Shown here piece by piece: positions 1 through 8,213 of a DNA stretch of 64,000 nt. Numbering within the stretch: position 1 is the first letter of the stretch; every line of letters starts with the position of its first letter. The notes beneath the pieces are model-generated. The model was not told the origin of the DNA. It searched no databases and was given only the letters and a program-made list of their open reading frames with translations. Source of the stretch: NZ13-RE01 sp964612975 (GTDB taxonomy: Bacteria; Dictyoglomota; Dictyoglomia; Dictyoglomales; Dictyoglomaceae); the NCBI GenBank assembly GCA_964612975.1, contig CAZTGC010000001.1, forward strand, positions 335,039-399,038. Reading direction: 5' to 3'. A program made the translations under genes and the position numbers.

Positions 1-978
1 AATAAAGGTTCTTCCTATATAATGACTTCTTATCAATGCCATTTCTAATGGTATTCCACTATATTCGCTGAATCCAATAGCTGTAGGTATCCCTGAATCT
101 GGAACTGGAACAATTAAATCAGCAGAAACATAAGACTCCTTTGCTAAAATCCTTCCCATATCCTTTCTGTAATTATAAACTGTCTTATTATTGTATAGAC
201 TATCAGGTCTTGAAAAGTAAATAAATTCAAAGAGACAAAATCTTGATTTTTCTTTTTTATAAACCTTTTCTCTTATATTTCCTTCTAAATCAACAAATAA
301 TATTTCTCCTCTATCCAATTCTCTAATTTCTATAACCTGAAGATGCTTAAAAGCACATGTCTCTGATGCAAACATTATTGTTCCATCTTTAATCTTTGCC
401 ATGAAGAGAGGTCTGAAACCATAGGGATCTTTTATCGCCCAAAGACCTTTGCCATTTCCAATTATTAAAGAATAGCTACCATTTATCCTATCTAAGGCAT
501 CTTCAAGTCTTTCCTCTAAGGTATCCTTAGGGGAACGGGCAATGAGATGAAGGAATATTTCACTATCTGAAGTACTTTGGAAGATAGCCCCTTCATTCTC
601 AAGTTTTCTTCTTAAAGAATTAGCATTAGAGATATGTCCATTATGAGCCAAGGCCAAAAATCCGAATTTAGGAAGATTCACAATTAAGGGTTGAATATTG
701 TTGGGGTTTTCTTTACCAGATGTGGAATATCTGACATGTCCCAATGCAATTCTTCCTTTTAATTTCTTTAGAATTTCCATATTAAATATATTATTTACCA
801 GACCAAAATCTTTATGATAAACAATTTCTGATCCCTTAAAACTTACAATCCCAGCACCTTCTTGTCCCCTATGCTGTAAATTAAATAGTCCTTGATATAC
901 TAAAAAACTTGCATAATTATTTTTTATTGAATTTATAATTCCTACGATTCCACACTCTTCTTTTAAATTATTCTCCAT
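1..978 (-). CDS. purF: Amidophosphoribosyltransferase (partial, C-terminus beyond the window)
   Basis: First committed step of purine synthesis: PRPP plus glutamine to 5-phosphoribosylamine. The reading frame is open from the ATG at 976-978 to the left edge, so the C-terminal part is missing. The protein begins MENNLKEECGIVG; Cys9 in EECGIVG is the expected N-terminal nucleophile of the class II glutaminase domain, exposed after cleavage of a short propeptide. NLQHRGQEGAG follows, a typical PurF block. The start lies inside the end of purL (11-base overlap), preceded by a GAGGGG ribosome site, so it is the last visible gene of the riboswitch-controlled purBSQLF operon. Identification is secure; the propeptide cleavage site is inferred from the family. 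Confidence 0.96.
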   Translation of the reverse strand, partial: MENNLKEECGIVGIINSIKNNYASFLVYQGLFNLQHRGQEGAGIVSFKGSEIVYHKDFGLVNNIFNMEILKKLKGRIALGHVRYSTSGKENPNNIQPLIVNLPKFGFLALAHNGHISNANSLRRKLENEGAIFQSTSDSEIFLHLIARSPKDTLEERLEDALDRINGSYSLIIGNGKGLWAIKDPYGFRPLFMAKIKDGTIMFASETCAFKHLQVIEIRELDRGEILFVDLEGNIREKVYKKEKSRFCLFEFIYFSRPDSLYNNKTVYNYRKDMGRILAKESYVSADLIVPVPDSGIPTAIGFSEYSGIPLEMALIRSHYIGRTFI

Positions 979-3115
979 TTAAATCCCCTCTTTCTATTAT
1001 TTTCTTAAGGGGATAATCAATATAAGGCTTAATCCTAAAATTCTCCCCTATAACTTTTCCTAATAAAAGAGTCTTCAATTTATATTCCTCAACTTTTTTA
1101 ATGAAATATTCTTTATCCTTCTCGGAAATCTCAACAATTATTAAACCCGAACCTTCTCCAAAAAGAATTCTTTCATAGTCTTCCACTTCTGGAAGATTAA
1201 TATCTATTCCCTTTTCTCCCCAAAAACTCATTTCCAAAAGTGAATTTAAAAGTCCACCATCACTTATATCATGCGCAGACAAAATAATTTTTTCCCTTCT
1301 TATATCCTCCATAAAACTTTTAAGTCTTTTTTCCCAGATAAGATCTACGTAAGGAGGATTACCTGCAATAATATTGTAGGAATATTTAATATATTCGCTT
1401 CCTTCTATAGATAACCGATCTAAATCTCCTAAAAGGTAAATCAAATTTCCTTCTTCCTTAAAATCAGGAGTAATCAAATACTCTATATTTTCTAATATTC
1501 CCACCATTCCAATAATTGGAGTAGGAAATATCCTGTTATCCCCCTGTCCATTATAAAAACTTACATTTCCACTAACTACTGGGATTTCTAAAATTCTTGA
1601 GGAGATATTAATTCCAGATACCACCTCTCTAAATTGATAGAAAACTTCAGGTTCATCAGGATCTCCAAAATTAAGACCATCAGTTATTGCTAAAGGCCTT
1701 CCCCCAACACATAAAATATTTCTACATGCTTCAGAAACTGCATTCATAGCTCCCATTTTAGGATCCAAAAAGCAATATCTTCCATTTCCATCAATAGTGA
1801 GAGCTATAGCCATTTTTGTATCTTTAATTCTTAAAACCGCAGAATCTCCTCTTCCAGGAGGAAGAACAGTATTAGTTTGGACTGAGTAATCATATTGCTG
1901 ATAGATACATTCTTTAATTCTTATATTCTCTATTAATTTTTTGATAAATTCTTCTATTTTTTCTTTGTTCTTTGAGAGAATAGGCATTGGAATTTTTTCT
2001 TGAATTTTAAAGGGAGGATCAAATTCCAAGGAATCTTTTGTTAATAATTTTATAGGTAAATCAACAACTTTCTCTCCCTTAAAATAGGCAGCGAATTTTT
2101 CTTCATTTATAACCTCTCCAATAACTTCTGCTTCTAAATCCCATTTTTTAAAAACATTTTTTATTCCATCTATTTTCTCTGGCTCCACTATAAGAATCAT
2201 TCTTTCTTGAGATTCAGAAATTAAAATCTCTTCAGAAGTCATATTTTCTTCTCTTTGGGGAACCTTATCTAAATAAACTAATACCCCTGAATTCCCTCTA
2301 CTTGCAGATTCTGATAAAGCACTCACAAGACCTGCTGCACCTAAATCTTGAATTCCAATAACTCCTCCTAAGGATCCTGCTTCTAAACATGCTTCAATGA
2401 GAAGTTTTCCCATAAAGGGATCTCCTACTTGGACCGATGGCCTTTGGGAATGAACATCTTCCTCCAACTTTTCCGATGCAAAGCTTGCTCCATGAATTCC
2501 ATCTCTACCTGTTCTTGCTCCTACTAACAATATTAAGTTTCCTTTTCCCTCTGCTCTACCCTTATATATTTTCCCTCCAGGAGGAACTATTCCTACACAC
2601 ATTACATTTATTAATGGGTTAGAACTATAACAGTCTTCAAAGATAATTTCTCCACCAACTACAGGAACCCCTATACAATTACCATAAAAACTTATCCCAG
2701 ATACAACTCCATTAAATAGATATCTATTTCTTAAATTATCCTGAGGACCGAATCTTAAGGAATCCAATAATGCAATGGGTCGTGCCCCTAAGGCTAATAT
2801 ATCTCTAACAATTCCTCCTACTCCTGTTGCTGATCCCTGAAAGGGCTCAACAGCAGAAGGATGATTATGACTTTCCACTTTAAAGACCAATCTATATCCA
2901 TCTCCTAATTCTATTACTCCTGCATTTTCTCCTGGTCCCTGCTCTACCCATCTAGCTTTTGTTAAAAATTTTTTTAAATATTTTCTTGAATGTTTATAAC
3001 TACAATGCTCTGACCAAATCACTGAAATTACTGACCATTCCACATCCTTAGGTTCTCTTCCCAACAATTTTCTTGCGTGATTAACTTCTTCGTCTTTTAA
3101 ACCGTATATTCCCAT
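968..3115 (-). CDS. purL: Phosphoribosylformylglycinamidine synthase subunit PurL (small type)
   Basis: Synthetase subunit of FGAM synthase, converting FGAR, ATP and ammonia to FGAM. At 715 residues it is the short bacterial/archaeal type that needs PurS and PurQ, both of which lie directly upstream. Visible family blocks include the N-terminal EHCSYKHSRKYLKKF region, VESHNHPSAVEPFQGSATGVGG (residues about 80-100) with metal/nucleotide-binding residues, GRTGRDGIHGASF-type sequence, and VLPPGRGDSAVLR in the second half. The ATG at 3113-3115 follows a GGGGG ribosome site. It is cotranscribed with purQ (11 bases upstream) and overlaps purF. Confidence 0.97.
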   Translation of the reverse strand: MGIYGLKDEEVNHARKLLGREPKDVEWSVISVIWSEHCSYKHSRKYLKKFLTKARWVEQGPGENAGVIELGDGYRLVFKVESHNHPSAVEPFQGSATGVGGIVRDILALGARPIALLDSLRFGPQDNLRNRYLFNGVVSGISFYGNCIGVPVVGGEIIFEDCYSSNPLINVMCVGIVPPGGKIYKGRAEGKGNLILLVGARTGRDGIHGASFASEKLEEDVHSQRPSVQVGDPFMGKLLIEACLEAGSLGGVIGIQDLGAAGLVSALSESASRGNSGVLVYLDKVPQREENMTSEEILISESQERMILIVEPEKIDGIKNVFKKWDLEAEVIGEVINEEKFAAYFKGEKVVDLPIKLLTKDSLEFDPPFKIQEKIPMPILSKNKEKIEEFIKKLIENIRIKECIYQQYDYSVQTNTVLPPGRGDSAVLRIKDTKMAIALTIDGNGRYCFLDPKMGAMNAVSEACRNILCVGGRPLAITDGLNFGDPDEPEVFYQFREVVSGINISSRILEIPVVSGNVSFYNGQGDNRIFPTPIIGMVGILENIEYLITPDFKEEGNLIYLLGDLDRLSIEGSEYIKYSYNIIAGNPPYVDLIWEKRLKSFMEDIRREKIILSAHDISDGGLLNSLLEMSFWGEKGIDINLPEVEDYERILFGEGSGLIIVEISEKDKEYFIKKVEEYKLKTLLLGKVIGENFRIKPYIDYPLKKIIERGDLNGE

Positions 3116-3126
3116 CTGTATACCCC

Positions 3127-3804
3127 CTAATTTAAAAAGGATAAGAATAATCTTAGTCCTGAATCACTTCCCAATAATTTCTCTACCGCTCTTTCAGGAT
3201 GAGGCATTAATCCCATAACATTTCTTTTCTCATTTACTATTCCTGCAATATTATTTACTGAACCATTGGGATTCCTTATTGAATCTATTTCTCCCTTTGG
3301 TCCCACATATCTTAAAACCACTTGCTTTTTATCCTCTAATTTAACAAGTTCTGAATCTGAAACATAATATCTTCCTTCTTTATGAGCAATAGGCATCTTC
3401 AATATTTCTCCTATAGAATATTTTTTTAAAAAGGGTGTATCATTATTCTCCACTTTTAAATAAACTTGCCTACAAATAAATGTATTTGTATTATTGGGAA
3501 GCATAGCTCCTGGAAGAAGACCCATCTCTAATAATATCTGAAAACCATTACATATTCCCAATACTAAACCACCCTTCTCAGCAAAGTCAAAAATTCTATC
3601 AATTAAAGGAGAAAATCTTGCGATAGCACCTGCTCTTAGATAATCTCCATAGGAAAATCCACCGGGAAGAATTACTACAGAAACATTTACAAGATTAGTA
3701 TCTTTATGCCATAGAAAAACTGGCTCTAACCCCACTAATTTCAATGCCCAAAAGGTATCATAATCACAGTTTGTTCCCGGAAAAACCACAATACCTACTC
3801 GCAT
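3127..3804 (-). CDS. purQ: Phosphoribosylformylglycinamidine synthase subunit PurQ
   Basis: Glutaminase subunit of FGAM synthase, supplying ammonia to PurL. At 225 residues it has the normal length of a free-standing class I amidotransferase. GGFSYGDYLRAGAIARF lies near residue 50, the nucleophile Cys sits in LGICNGFQIL (about residue 84), and the catalytic His-x-Glu is in PHPERA near the C-terminus. The ATG overlaps the 3' end of purS by 10 bases, which implies translational coupling of the two accessory subunits. Confidence 0.97.
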   Translation of the reverse strand: MRVGIVVFPGTNCDYDTFWALKLVGLEPVFLWHKDTNLVNVSVVILPGGFSYGDYLRAGAIARFSPLIDRIFDFAEKGGLVLGICNGFQILLEMGLLPGAMLPNNTNTFICRQVYLKVENNDTPFLKKYSIGEILKMPIAHKEGRYYVSDSELVKLEDKKQVVLRYVGPKGEIDSIRNPNGSVNNIAGIVNEKRNVMGLMPHPERAVEKLLGSDSGLRLFLSFLN

Positions 3805-4055
3805 ATTTTCTCTACCTTTATTTCAAAATTCTCAGTAACAGGATTTGCTAAAAATATTTCACTCATTTTTCTTACTTTATCTCTAATATCTTCTTCTGTT
3901 TTTCCATCAATCTTTAATCTTAAAATTTTTCCCATACGAACCTCTTCTACCTCTTCAAATCCTAAAGAATGGAGGGCAGAATTAATAGCCTTTCCCTGGG
4001 GATCAAGAACCCCATCTTTCAGAAATATCTCTAATTTAACCCACCATTTACCCAC
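3795..4055 (-). CDS. purS: Phosphoribosylformylglycinamidine synthase subunit PurS
   Basis: Small structural subunit (86 residues) that bridges PurQ and PurL in the FGAM synthase complex. The sequence has the family pattern: a beta strand (VKLEIFLKDGVLDPQGKAI), then SLGFEEVEEVRMGKILRLKIDG and a C-terminal NPVTENFEIKVEKI block. The start is a GTG at 4053-4055, eight bases after a TAGGAGGA ribosome site that lies in the tail of purB. The 3' end overlaps purQ. Its presence agrees with the short PurL form. Confidence 0.93.
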   Translation of the reverse strand: MGKWWVKLEIFLKDGVLDPQGKAINSALHSLGFEEVEEVRMGKILRLKIDGKTEEDIRDKVRKMSEIFLANPVTENFEIKVEKICE

Positions 4056-4075
4056 TGATAATTTCCTCCTATCTT

Positions 4076-5368
4076 CTATATTCCTGCTCTTTCATAGATT
4101 TTATCTATATTCTTTAAGAAAAACTCTAAAGAAAAACATCCCTCAATTTCCTCTTGAGATAATTTCTCTTTAACTCTTTCATCTTTTAATACCACTTCTT
4201 TAAAGGATATATTCTCATTTATAGATTTAAATGAATCTTCTTGGATCCAAGAATATGCAGTATCTCTTAAAACTCCCTTCTCAGTTAATGCAATAAGAAG
4301 ATTTTGAGAATAAAATATACCTTGATTTATCTCTAAATTATTTAAGATTTTTTCTTTATTAATCTTTAGATTTTTAATGATATCTGCTAAGATGTTCAAT
4401 AGATAATCTAATAGAGAAGTAGCATCTGGGAAAATAACCCTTTCTGCAGAAGAATGACTAATATCCCTTTCGTGCCAAAGGGGAATATTTTCTAATGCTG
4501 TTATCAAATAACTTCTTATTACTCTTGCCAACCCACATATTCTTTCTGATAAAATTGGATTTCTCTTATGAGGCATGGCAGAAGAACCTTTTTGTTTTTC
4601 TCGGAAAGGTTCTTCTAATTCTCCAACCTCTGTTCTTTGTAAATGTCTTATTTCTTGAGCAATCCTCTCTAAGGAGGTGGCGATTATAGATAAGCTATAC
4701 ATAACTTCTGCATGTCTATCTCTAGGAATAATTTGAGTTGCTACAGGTTCTGGATTAAGACCTAATATCTCACAAGCCTTCTCCTCAACCCTTGGATCTA
4801 TATGAGCTAAAGTTCCCACAACTCCTGAAAATTTTCCAAATTTTATATTCTCCTTTGCTTTTTGAAATCTTTCAAGATTCCTTCTCAGTTCAGACCACCA
4901 ACCTAAAAATTTAAATCCTAAGGTTATAGGTTCTGCATGCATACCATGAGTTCTTCCCATCATAGGAAGATACTTATATTCCAATGTCTTTTCCCTCAGG
5001 ATTTCTAAGAGTATTAAAAGATCCTGTTCAATATAATTTAATGCTGAAAGAATCTGCAAAGAAAAAGCAGTATCCATTATATCAGAGGAAGTTAATCCTT
5101 GGTGAATATGTTCAGACCCTTTTCCTATATTTTGAGATATGTTACTCAAAAAAGCTATCATTTCATGATTAGTCTCTTTTTCTATTCTTCTTATCTCTTC
5201 TATAGAAAATCTTGCTTTTTTTTCTATCTCATCTACGATCTCCCACGGAATCTCACCATAAAAGGATCTAGCTTTTAAAAATGCTAATTCTACTTTTAAC
5301 CACAAATTATATCTATTTTCATCAGACCAAACTTCTTTTAATTCCCTTCTGCAATATCTATCTAACAT
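4076..5368 (-). CDS. purB: Adenylosuccinate lyase
   Basis: Splits SAICAR to AICAR and adenylosuccinate to AMP, each time releasing fumarate. At 430 residues it belongs to the aspartase/fumarase fold. The signature loop GSSAMPHKRNPI is present around residues 260-275, with TSSDIMDTAFSLQ and GRTHGMHAEPITLG upstream; these carry the catalytic His and substrate-binding residues. It is the first gene of the purine operon, with a ribosome site AGGGGTGA before the ATG at 5366-5368, and lies immediately after the riboswitch terminator at 5393-5438. Placing a purB-led operon under a guanine/PRPP leader makes this the switch's direct target. Confidence 0.97.
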   Translation of the reverse strand: MLDRYCRRELKEVWSDENRYNLWLKVELAFLKARSFYGEIPWEIVDEIEKKARFSIEEIRRIEKETNHEMIAFLSNISQNIGKGSEHIHQGLTSSDIMDTAFSLQILSALNYIEQDLLILLEILREKTLEYKYLPMMGRTHGMHAEPITLGFKFLGWWSELRRNLERFQKAKENIKFGKFSGVVGTLAHIDPRVEEKACEILGLNPEPVATQIIPRDRHAEVMYSLSIIATSLERIAQEIRHLQRTEVGELEEPFREKQKGSSAMPHKRNPILSERICGLARVIRSYLITALENIPLWHERDISHSSAERVIFPDATSLLDYLLNILADIIKNLKINKEKILNNLEINQGIFYSQNLLIALTEKGVLRDTAYSWIQEDSFKSINENISFKEVVLKDERVKEKLSQEEIEGCFSLEFFLKNIDKIYERAGI

Positions 5369-5392
5369 TATTTCACCCCTTATAAAATTTAA

Positions 5393-5438
5393 AACCCAGG
5401 AGGGTAGGATCTTACGAGGGAACCTACCCGCCTGGGTT
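5393..5438 (-). terminator. Intrinsic terminator of the purine riboswitch
   Basis: On the minus strand a 16-base arm AACCCAGGCGGGTAGG (5423-5438) can pair with CCTACCCTCCTGGGTT (5393-5408), with one mismatch and a 14-base loop, followed by a T-rich run (TTTTAAATTTT). The 5' arm is also the conserved 3' part of the PRPP aptamer, so terminator and folded aptamer exclude each other. It lies 24 bases before purB. Confidence 0.9.
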
Positions 5439-5525
5439 TTTATCCCTTCGGTGTAGCAAGACTTTCTTTGTCTTGCCCGTCCCGCTTGGACTCTATTAGA
5501 GCCCTAAGGGACTCTTCCGCTCGTA
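5413..5525 (-). ncRNA. PRPP riboswitch aptamer (ykkC subtype 2b-like)
   Basis: Downstream of the guanine aptamer the minus strand shows the ykkC-family landmarks in order: CTTAGGGCTC, GTCCAAGCGGGACGGGC, a variable hairpin (AAGAC...GTCTT), then GCTACACCG, GGGATAAAAACCC and AGGCGGGTAGG. ACACCG plus GGGATAAAA-CCC is the family hallmark, and the purine-synthesis gene context is that of the PRPP class. A P1 helix can form between TACGAGCGGAA (5515-5525) and TTCCCTCGTA (5413-5422). PRPP binding would hold the terminator's 5' arm, so this should be an ON switch. The assignment rests on motif recall, not on a covariance-model score. Confidence 0.85.
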
Positions 5526-5586
5526 GTCAGGCAATTTATGGTTGCCTGGTAGAAACTCCCAAGCCTTATTCTTGGGATTATACGAG
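5520..5586 (-). ncRNA. Guanine-class purine riboswitch aptamer
   Basis: The 67-nt minus-strand sequence has every element of a purine aptamer: P1 CTCGTA/TACGAG (6 perfect pairs), P2 CCCAAG/CTTGGG with loop AATAAGG, J2/3 AGTTTCTACC, P3 AGGCAA/TTGCCT with loop CCATAAA, and J3/1 GACTAC. The specificity position in J3/1 (equivalent to position 74) is C, which indicates guanine or hypoxanthine rather than adenine. It begins only a couple of bases after the predicted transcription start and precedes the PRPP aptamer of the pur operon. Confidence 0.97.
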
Positions 5587-5594
5587 ACAATAAT

Positions 5595-5623
5595 AGTATA
5601 AGAAGAAAAATTTGCTATGTCAA
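5595..5623 (-). promoter_or_regulatory. Promoter of the purine operon
   Basis: TTGACA (5618-5623), a 17-base spacer and TATACT (5595-5600) read leftward. The expected start near 5588 places the guanine aptamer almost at the 5' end of the RNA. Confidence 0.88.
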
Positions 5624-5653
5624 TTTTTAATCCAGTATAGTAAATTTTTATTG

Positions 5654-5659
5654 TATAAT
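5654..5659 (+). promoter_or_regulatory. -10 box of the FGGY kinase gene
   Basis: TATAAT ends 9 bases before the kinase ATG at 5669, and no Shine-Dalgarno sequence lies between. The -35 region is weak. Transcription would start at or next to the start codon, so the mRNA is probably leaderless. The promoter is divergent from that of the pur operon. Confidence 0.6.
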
Positions 5660-5668
5660 TTGATAGTC

Positions 5669-7066
5669 ATGTATATTTTGACAATAGATTTAGGAACAAC
5701 AAATTTCAAAGTTTTTCTTTGGAATAAAGAGGGAAAAATAATTTTTAAAAAATTCCTTCCAACCCCTTTAGATAAAGATTACTCTATTTCTCCATTTATA
5801 CTTAAAAATTATTTAGAAAATACCCTTGAAGGCTTAGGTAAAATGGTAAAAAAAGTTATGGGAATATCCATTTCAGGAATGGGAGAAGCAGGCCTTTTAA
5901 TTGATTTCACAGGAAAACCTTTAACAAATATATTCTCATGGTTGGATTCTCGAGGAGAAAAGGAAATAAAAACTTTGGAGGAGATAGGTAAAGATAGAGT
6001 ATTTGAAATAACAGGGTTAAAAATCTCTCCAAAATACTCCTTAGCAAAAATTTTATGGGTTAGAGAAAATTTAAAGGATCTCTGGAAAAAGAGATATAAG
6101 TGGTTAAATGCAGTTGATTATTTAAGCTATCTATTAACAGGAAAAATTGTAACAGATTATACCCTTGCCAACAGAATGCTTTTATTTGATATTAGAAAAA
6201 GAGATTGGTCAAAAGAAATTATTAATTTATGTGATTTAGAGAGCTCTCTCTTTCCTGAGATTAACTCTGCAGGTAGTATAATAGGACATTTATTACCATA
6301 TTGGCAAGAAAAATATTCTCTTCCACCAATCCCTGTAATTTTAGGAGGGCATGATCATCCTATAGGAAGCCTTTCTTTATCCTTATCCAATAAGATTCTT
6401 TTAGATTCTTGGGGAACTGCTGAGGCCTTTCTTTTGTCCACTTCTTATCCTTTATTAGATAGAGAAATTGGAAGAAAGGGTTTTTCCATAGGATACTTTT
6501 TTGAGGAAAAATACTATATAATTGCAGGTATATATTTTTCGGGAGGTATAAGAAAATGGATAAAGGAAAAATTAAAATGGCATATTCCTAAGAGTTTTAA
6601 TAAACCCACAAATATCTATTTTTTTCCCTATATTTTAGGAAGAAATATACCTTCTCCTAACCCCAATGTAAAAGGAATATTCTATGGGATAGACATAAAT
6701 ACTAATATTTTAGATTTCAAAAGGGCTATCTGGGAAGGAATTTTTTATGAAACCAAGATTATTATTGAAGAATTTAAGAATTTAGGTTTTTCTATTGAAA
6801 AAATTATTATAAGTGGAGGTATGACAAGATATAAAAATTTATTGGAATTAAAAAGCGACATCTTAAATATTCCTTTATTAATTTCAAAGGAAAGAGAATT
6901 AACAAGTAAATCTTCTGCATATTTAGTGGCAAAGAGTATATATCCCTATGAGATTCAGAAGAACTTTTTAAATAATGAGTTTAAAGAAATATATCCCTCT
7001 TCAAACTCTCAATCTTATCAAGAAAAATTTCAAGTATATAAAAAATTAATAGCTAAAATTCTTTAA
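5669..7066 (+). CDS. FGGY-family carbohydrate kinase
   Basis: ATP-dependent sugar kinase of the FGGY family (xylulokinase/gluconokinase/glycerol kinase relatives), 465 residues from the ATG at 5669. It starts MYILTIDLGTTNFKVFLW, the phosphate-1 loop of the actin-like ATPase fold; GGHDHPIGSL (about residues 230-240) and the C-terminal SGGMTRYKNLLELKSDIL block match the second domain and adenosine motif. A start 19 codons upstream (TTG at 5612) would lie inside the purine promoter and adds residues unlike the family, so ATG 5669 is preferred. The gene stands alone, divergent from the pur operon; substrate cannot be told from sequence alone. It ends 18 bases before tRNA-Ser. Confidence 0.88.
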   Translation: MYILTIDLGTTNFKVFLWNKEGKIIFKKFLPTPLDKDYSISPFILKNYLENTLEGLGKMVKKVMGISISGMGEAGLLIDFTGKPLTNIFSWLDSRGEKEIKTLEEIGKDRVFEITGLKISPKYSLAKILWVRENLKDLWKKRYKWLNAVDYLSYLLTGKIVTDYTLANRMLLFDIRKRDWSKEIINLCDLESSLFPEINSAGSIIGHLLPYWQEKYSLPPIPVILGGHDHPIGSLSLSLSNKILLDSWGTAEAFLLSTSYPLLDREIGRKGFSIGYFFEEKYYIIAGIYFSGGIRKWIKEKLKWHIPKSFNKPTNIYFFPYILGRNIPSPNPNVKGIFYGIDINTNILDFKRAIWEGIFYETKIIIEEFKNLGFSIEKIIISGGMTRYKNLLELKSDILNIPLLISKERELTSKSSAYLVAKSIYPYEIQKNFLNNEFKEIYPSSNSQSYQEKFQVYKKLIAKIL

Positions 7067-7084
7067 GGAGCTTCTTAAAAGGAT

Positions 7085-7179
<95 letters not shown>

Positions 7180-7190
7180 CCTCGGGGAAA

Positions 7191-7219
7191 ATTATATCAT
7201 TATAGATGATAGTTGGCAA
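7191..7219 (-). promoter_or_regulatory. Promoter of tRNA-Ser
   Basis: Leftward TTGCCA (7214-7219), 17-base spacer, TATAAT (7191-7196) with an extended TGA immediately upstream of the -10. Its -35 hexamer overlaps that of the divergent ABC exporter promoter. Confidence 0.8.
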
Positions 7220-7242
7220 CAAATTTATATATGTGATATACT
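7213..7242 (+). promoter_or_regulatory. Promoter of the ABC exporter operon
   Basis: TTGGCA (7213-7218), 18-base spacer, TATACT (7237-7242) with extended TGA. The -10 ends 8 bases before the preferred ATG at 7251, which implies a leaderless or nearly leaderless mRNA. The -35 shares six bases with the tRNA-Ser -35 on the other strand. Confidence 0.75.
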
Positions 7243-7250
7243 TGAAGGTT

Positions 7251-8213
7251 ATGTTAGTTATTGAAACTATTAATCTTAATAGAGTCTTTGTAAACAAGAA
7301 AACCAAAAAAAGAATAGAAGCTATAAGGAATGTTTCTCTACAAATTCAAGGAGGACAAATATTTGGTATTTTAGGAAGAAATGGCGCAGGAAAAACCACC
7401 CTAATTAGAATTCTTACGACCCTATTATTGCCTACATCTGGCTCTGCTTATGTTTTAGGACATAATGTGGAAAATGAATATTACAAAATAAGAACATATA
7501 TAAATCTTGTATCTGGAGGAGAAAACCCTGGATATGGAATATTAAATATAAAGGAAAATTTATTTTTCTTTTCTCAATTATATGGAATTCCAAGAAAATT
7601 AGCAAAGGAAAAGATAGATAAATACATTAAGGAATTCGGTTTAGAAGAGAGAACATATAATTTAGTAAATACTCTCTCCACAGGAGAGAAACAAAGAATG
7701 CAACTTATTAGAGGATTATTAAACGATCCAGAAGTTCTCTTTTTAGATGAACCAACTGTAGGATTAGATGTGGAATCTTCAAGATTTATAAGGCAATTTA
7801 TAAAAAAATGGATAGAAGAGACAGGAAAGAGTGTTATTCTTACAACTCATTATTTAGCAGAAGCAGAAGAATTATGCAATCTTATTGCCATAATAGATTC
7901 AGGAAGAATTTTAGCTTTGGATACTCCTTCTGGATTAAAAGCTATGGGTAGTAAAGAAATTCTCTATGAAATTGAAACAACTCCTTTTTCTTTGGAGTTT
8001 TTAAAAAATATAAGAGGTGTATCCCTTATTCAAGGTAAAAATTTAGATGGAAAGATCTCTTTTAAAATATCTTTAGAAAGTGAGAGTTTAATAAGTAATG
8101 TTATTAATAAGATTTCTGAACTTGGGTCAAATATAATTTATCTTAGGAAAAAGGAAACATCTTTAGAAGATGCCTTTATTAATATAGTAGGTAGACCAAT
8201 AGATGATGACTAA
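7251..8213 (+). CDS. ABC transporter ATP-binding protein (ABC-2 exporter)
   Basis: ATPase of a drug/polysaccharide-type ABC-2 exporter, about 320 residues. Walker A GRNGAGKTT, signature LSTGEKQRMQLIRG, Walker B VLFLDEPTVGLD and the switch His in TTHYLAEAEEL are all present. A C-terminal DUF4162-like tail (ETSLEDAFINIVGR) is typical of multidrug-efflux ATPases of the CcmA/DrrA type. The preferred start is ATG 7251 (MLVIETINLNRVF) because the promoter -10 ends at 7242; an ATG at 7206 lies upstream of the predicted transcription start. It overlaps the first permease by 11 bases. The substrate is unknown. Confidence 0.9.
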   Translation: MLVIETINLNRVFVNKKTKKRIEAIRNVSLQIQGGQIFGILGRNGAGKTTLIRILTTLLLPTSGSAYVLGHNVENEYYKIRTYINLVSGGENPGYGILNIKENLFFFSQLYGIPRKLAKEKIDKYIKEFGLEERTYNLVNTLSTGEKQRMQLIRGLLNDPEVLFLDEPTVGLDVESSRFIRQFIKKWIEETGKSVILTTHYLAEAEELCNLIAIIDSGRILALDTPSGLKAMGSKEILYEIETTPFSLEFLKNIRGVSLIQGKNLDGKISFKISLESESLISNVINKISELGSNIIYLRKKETSLEDAFINIVGRPIDDD

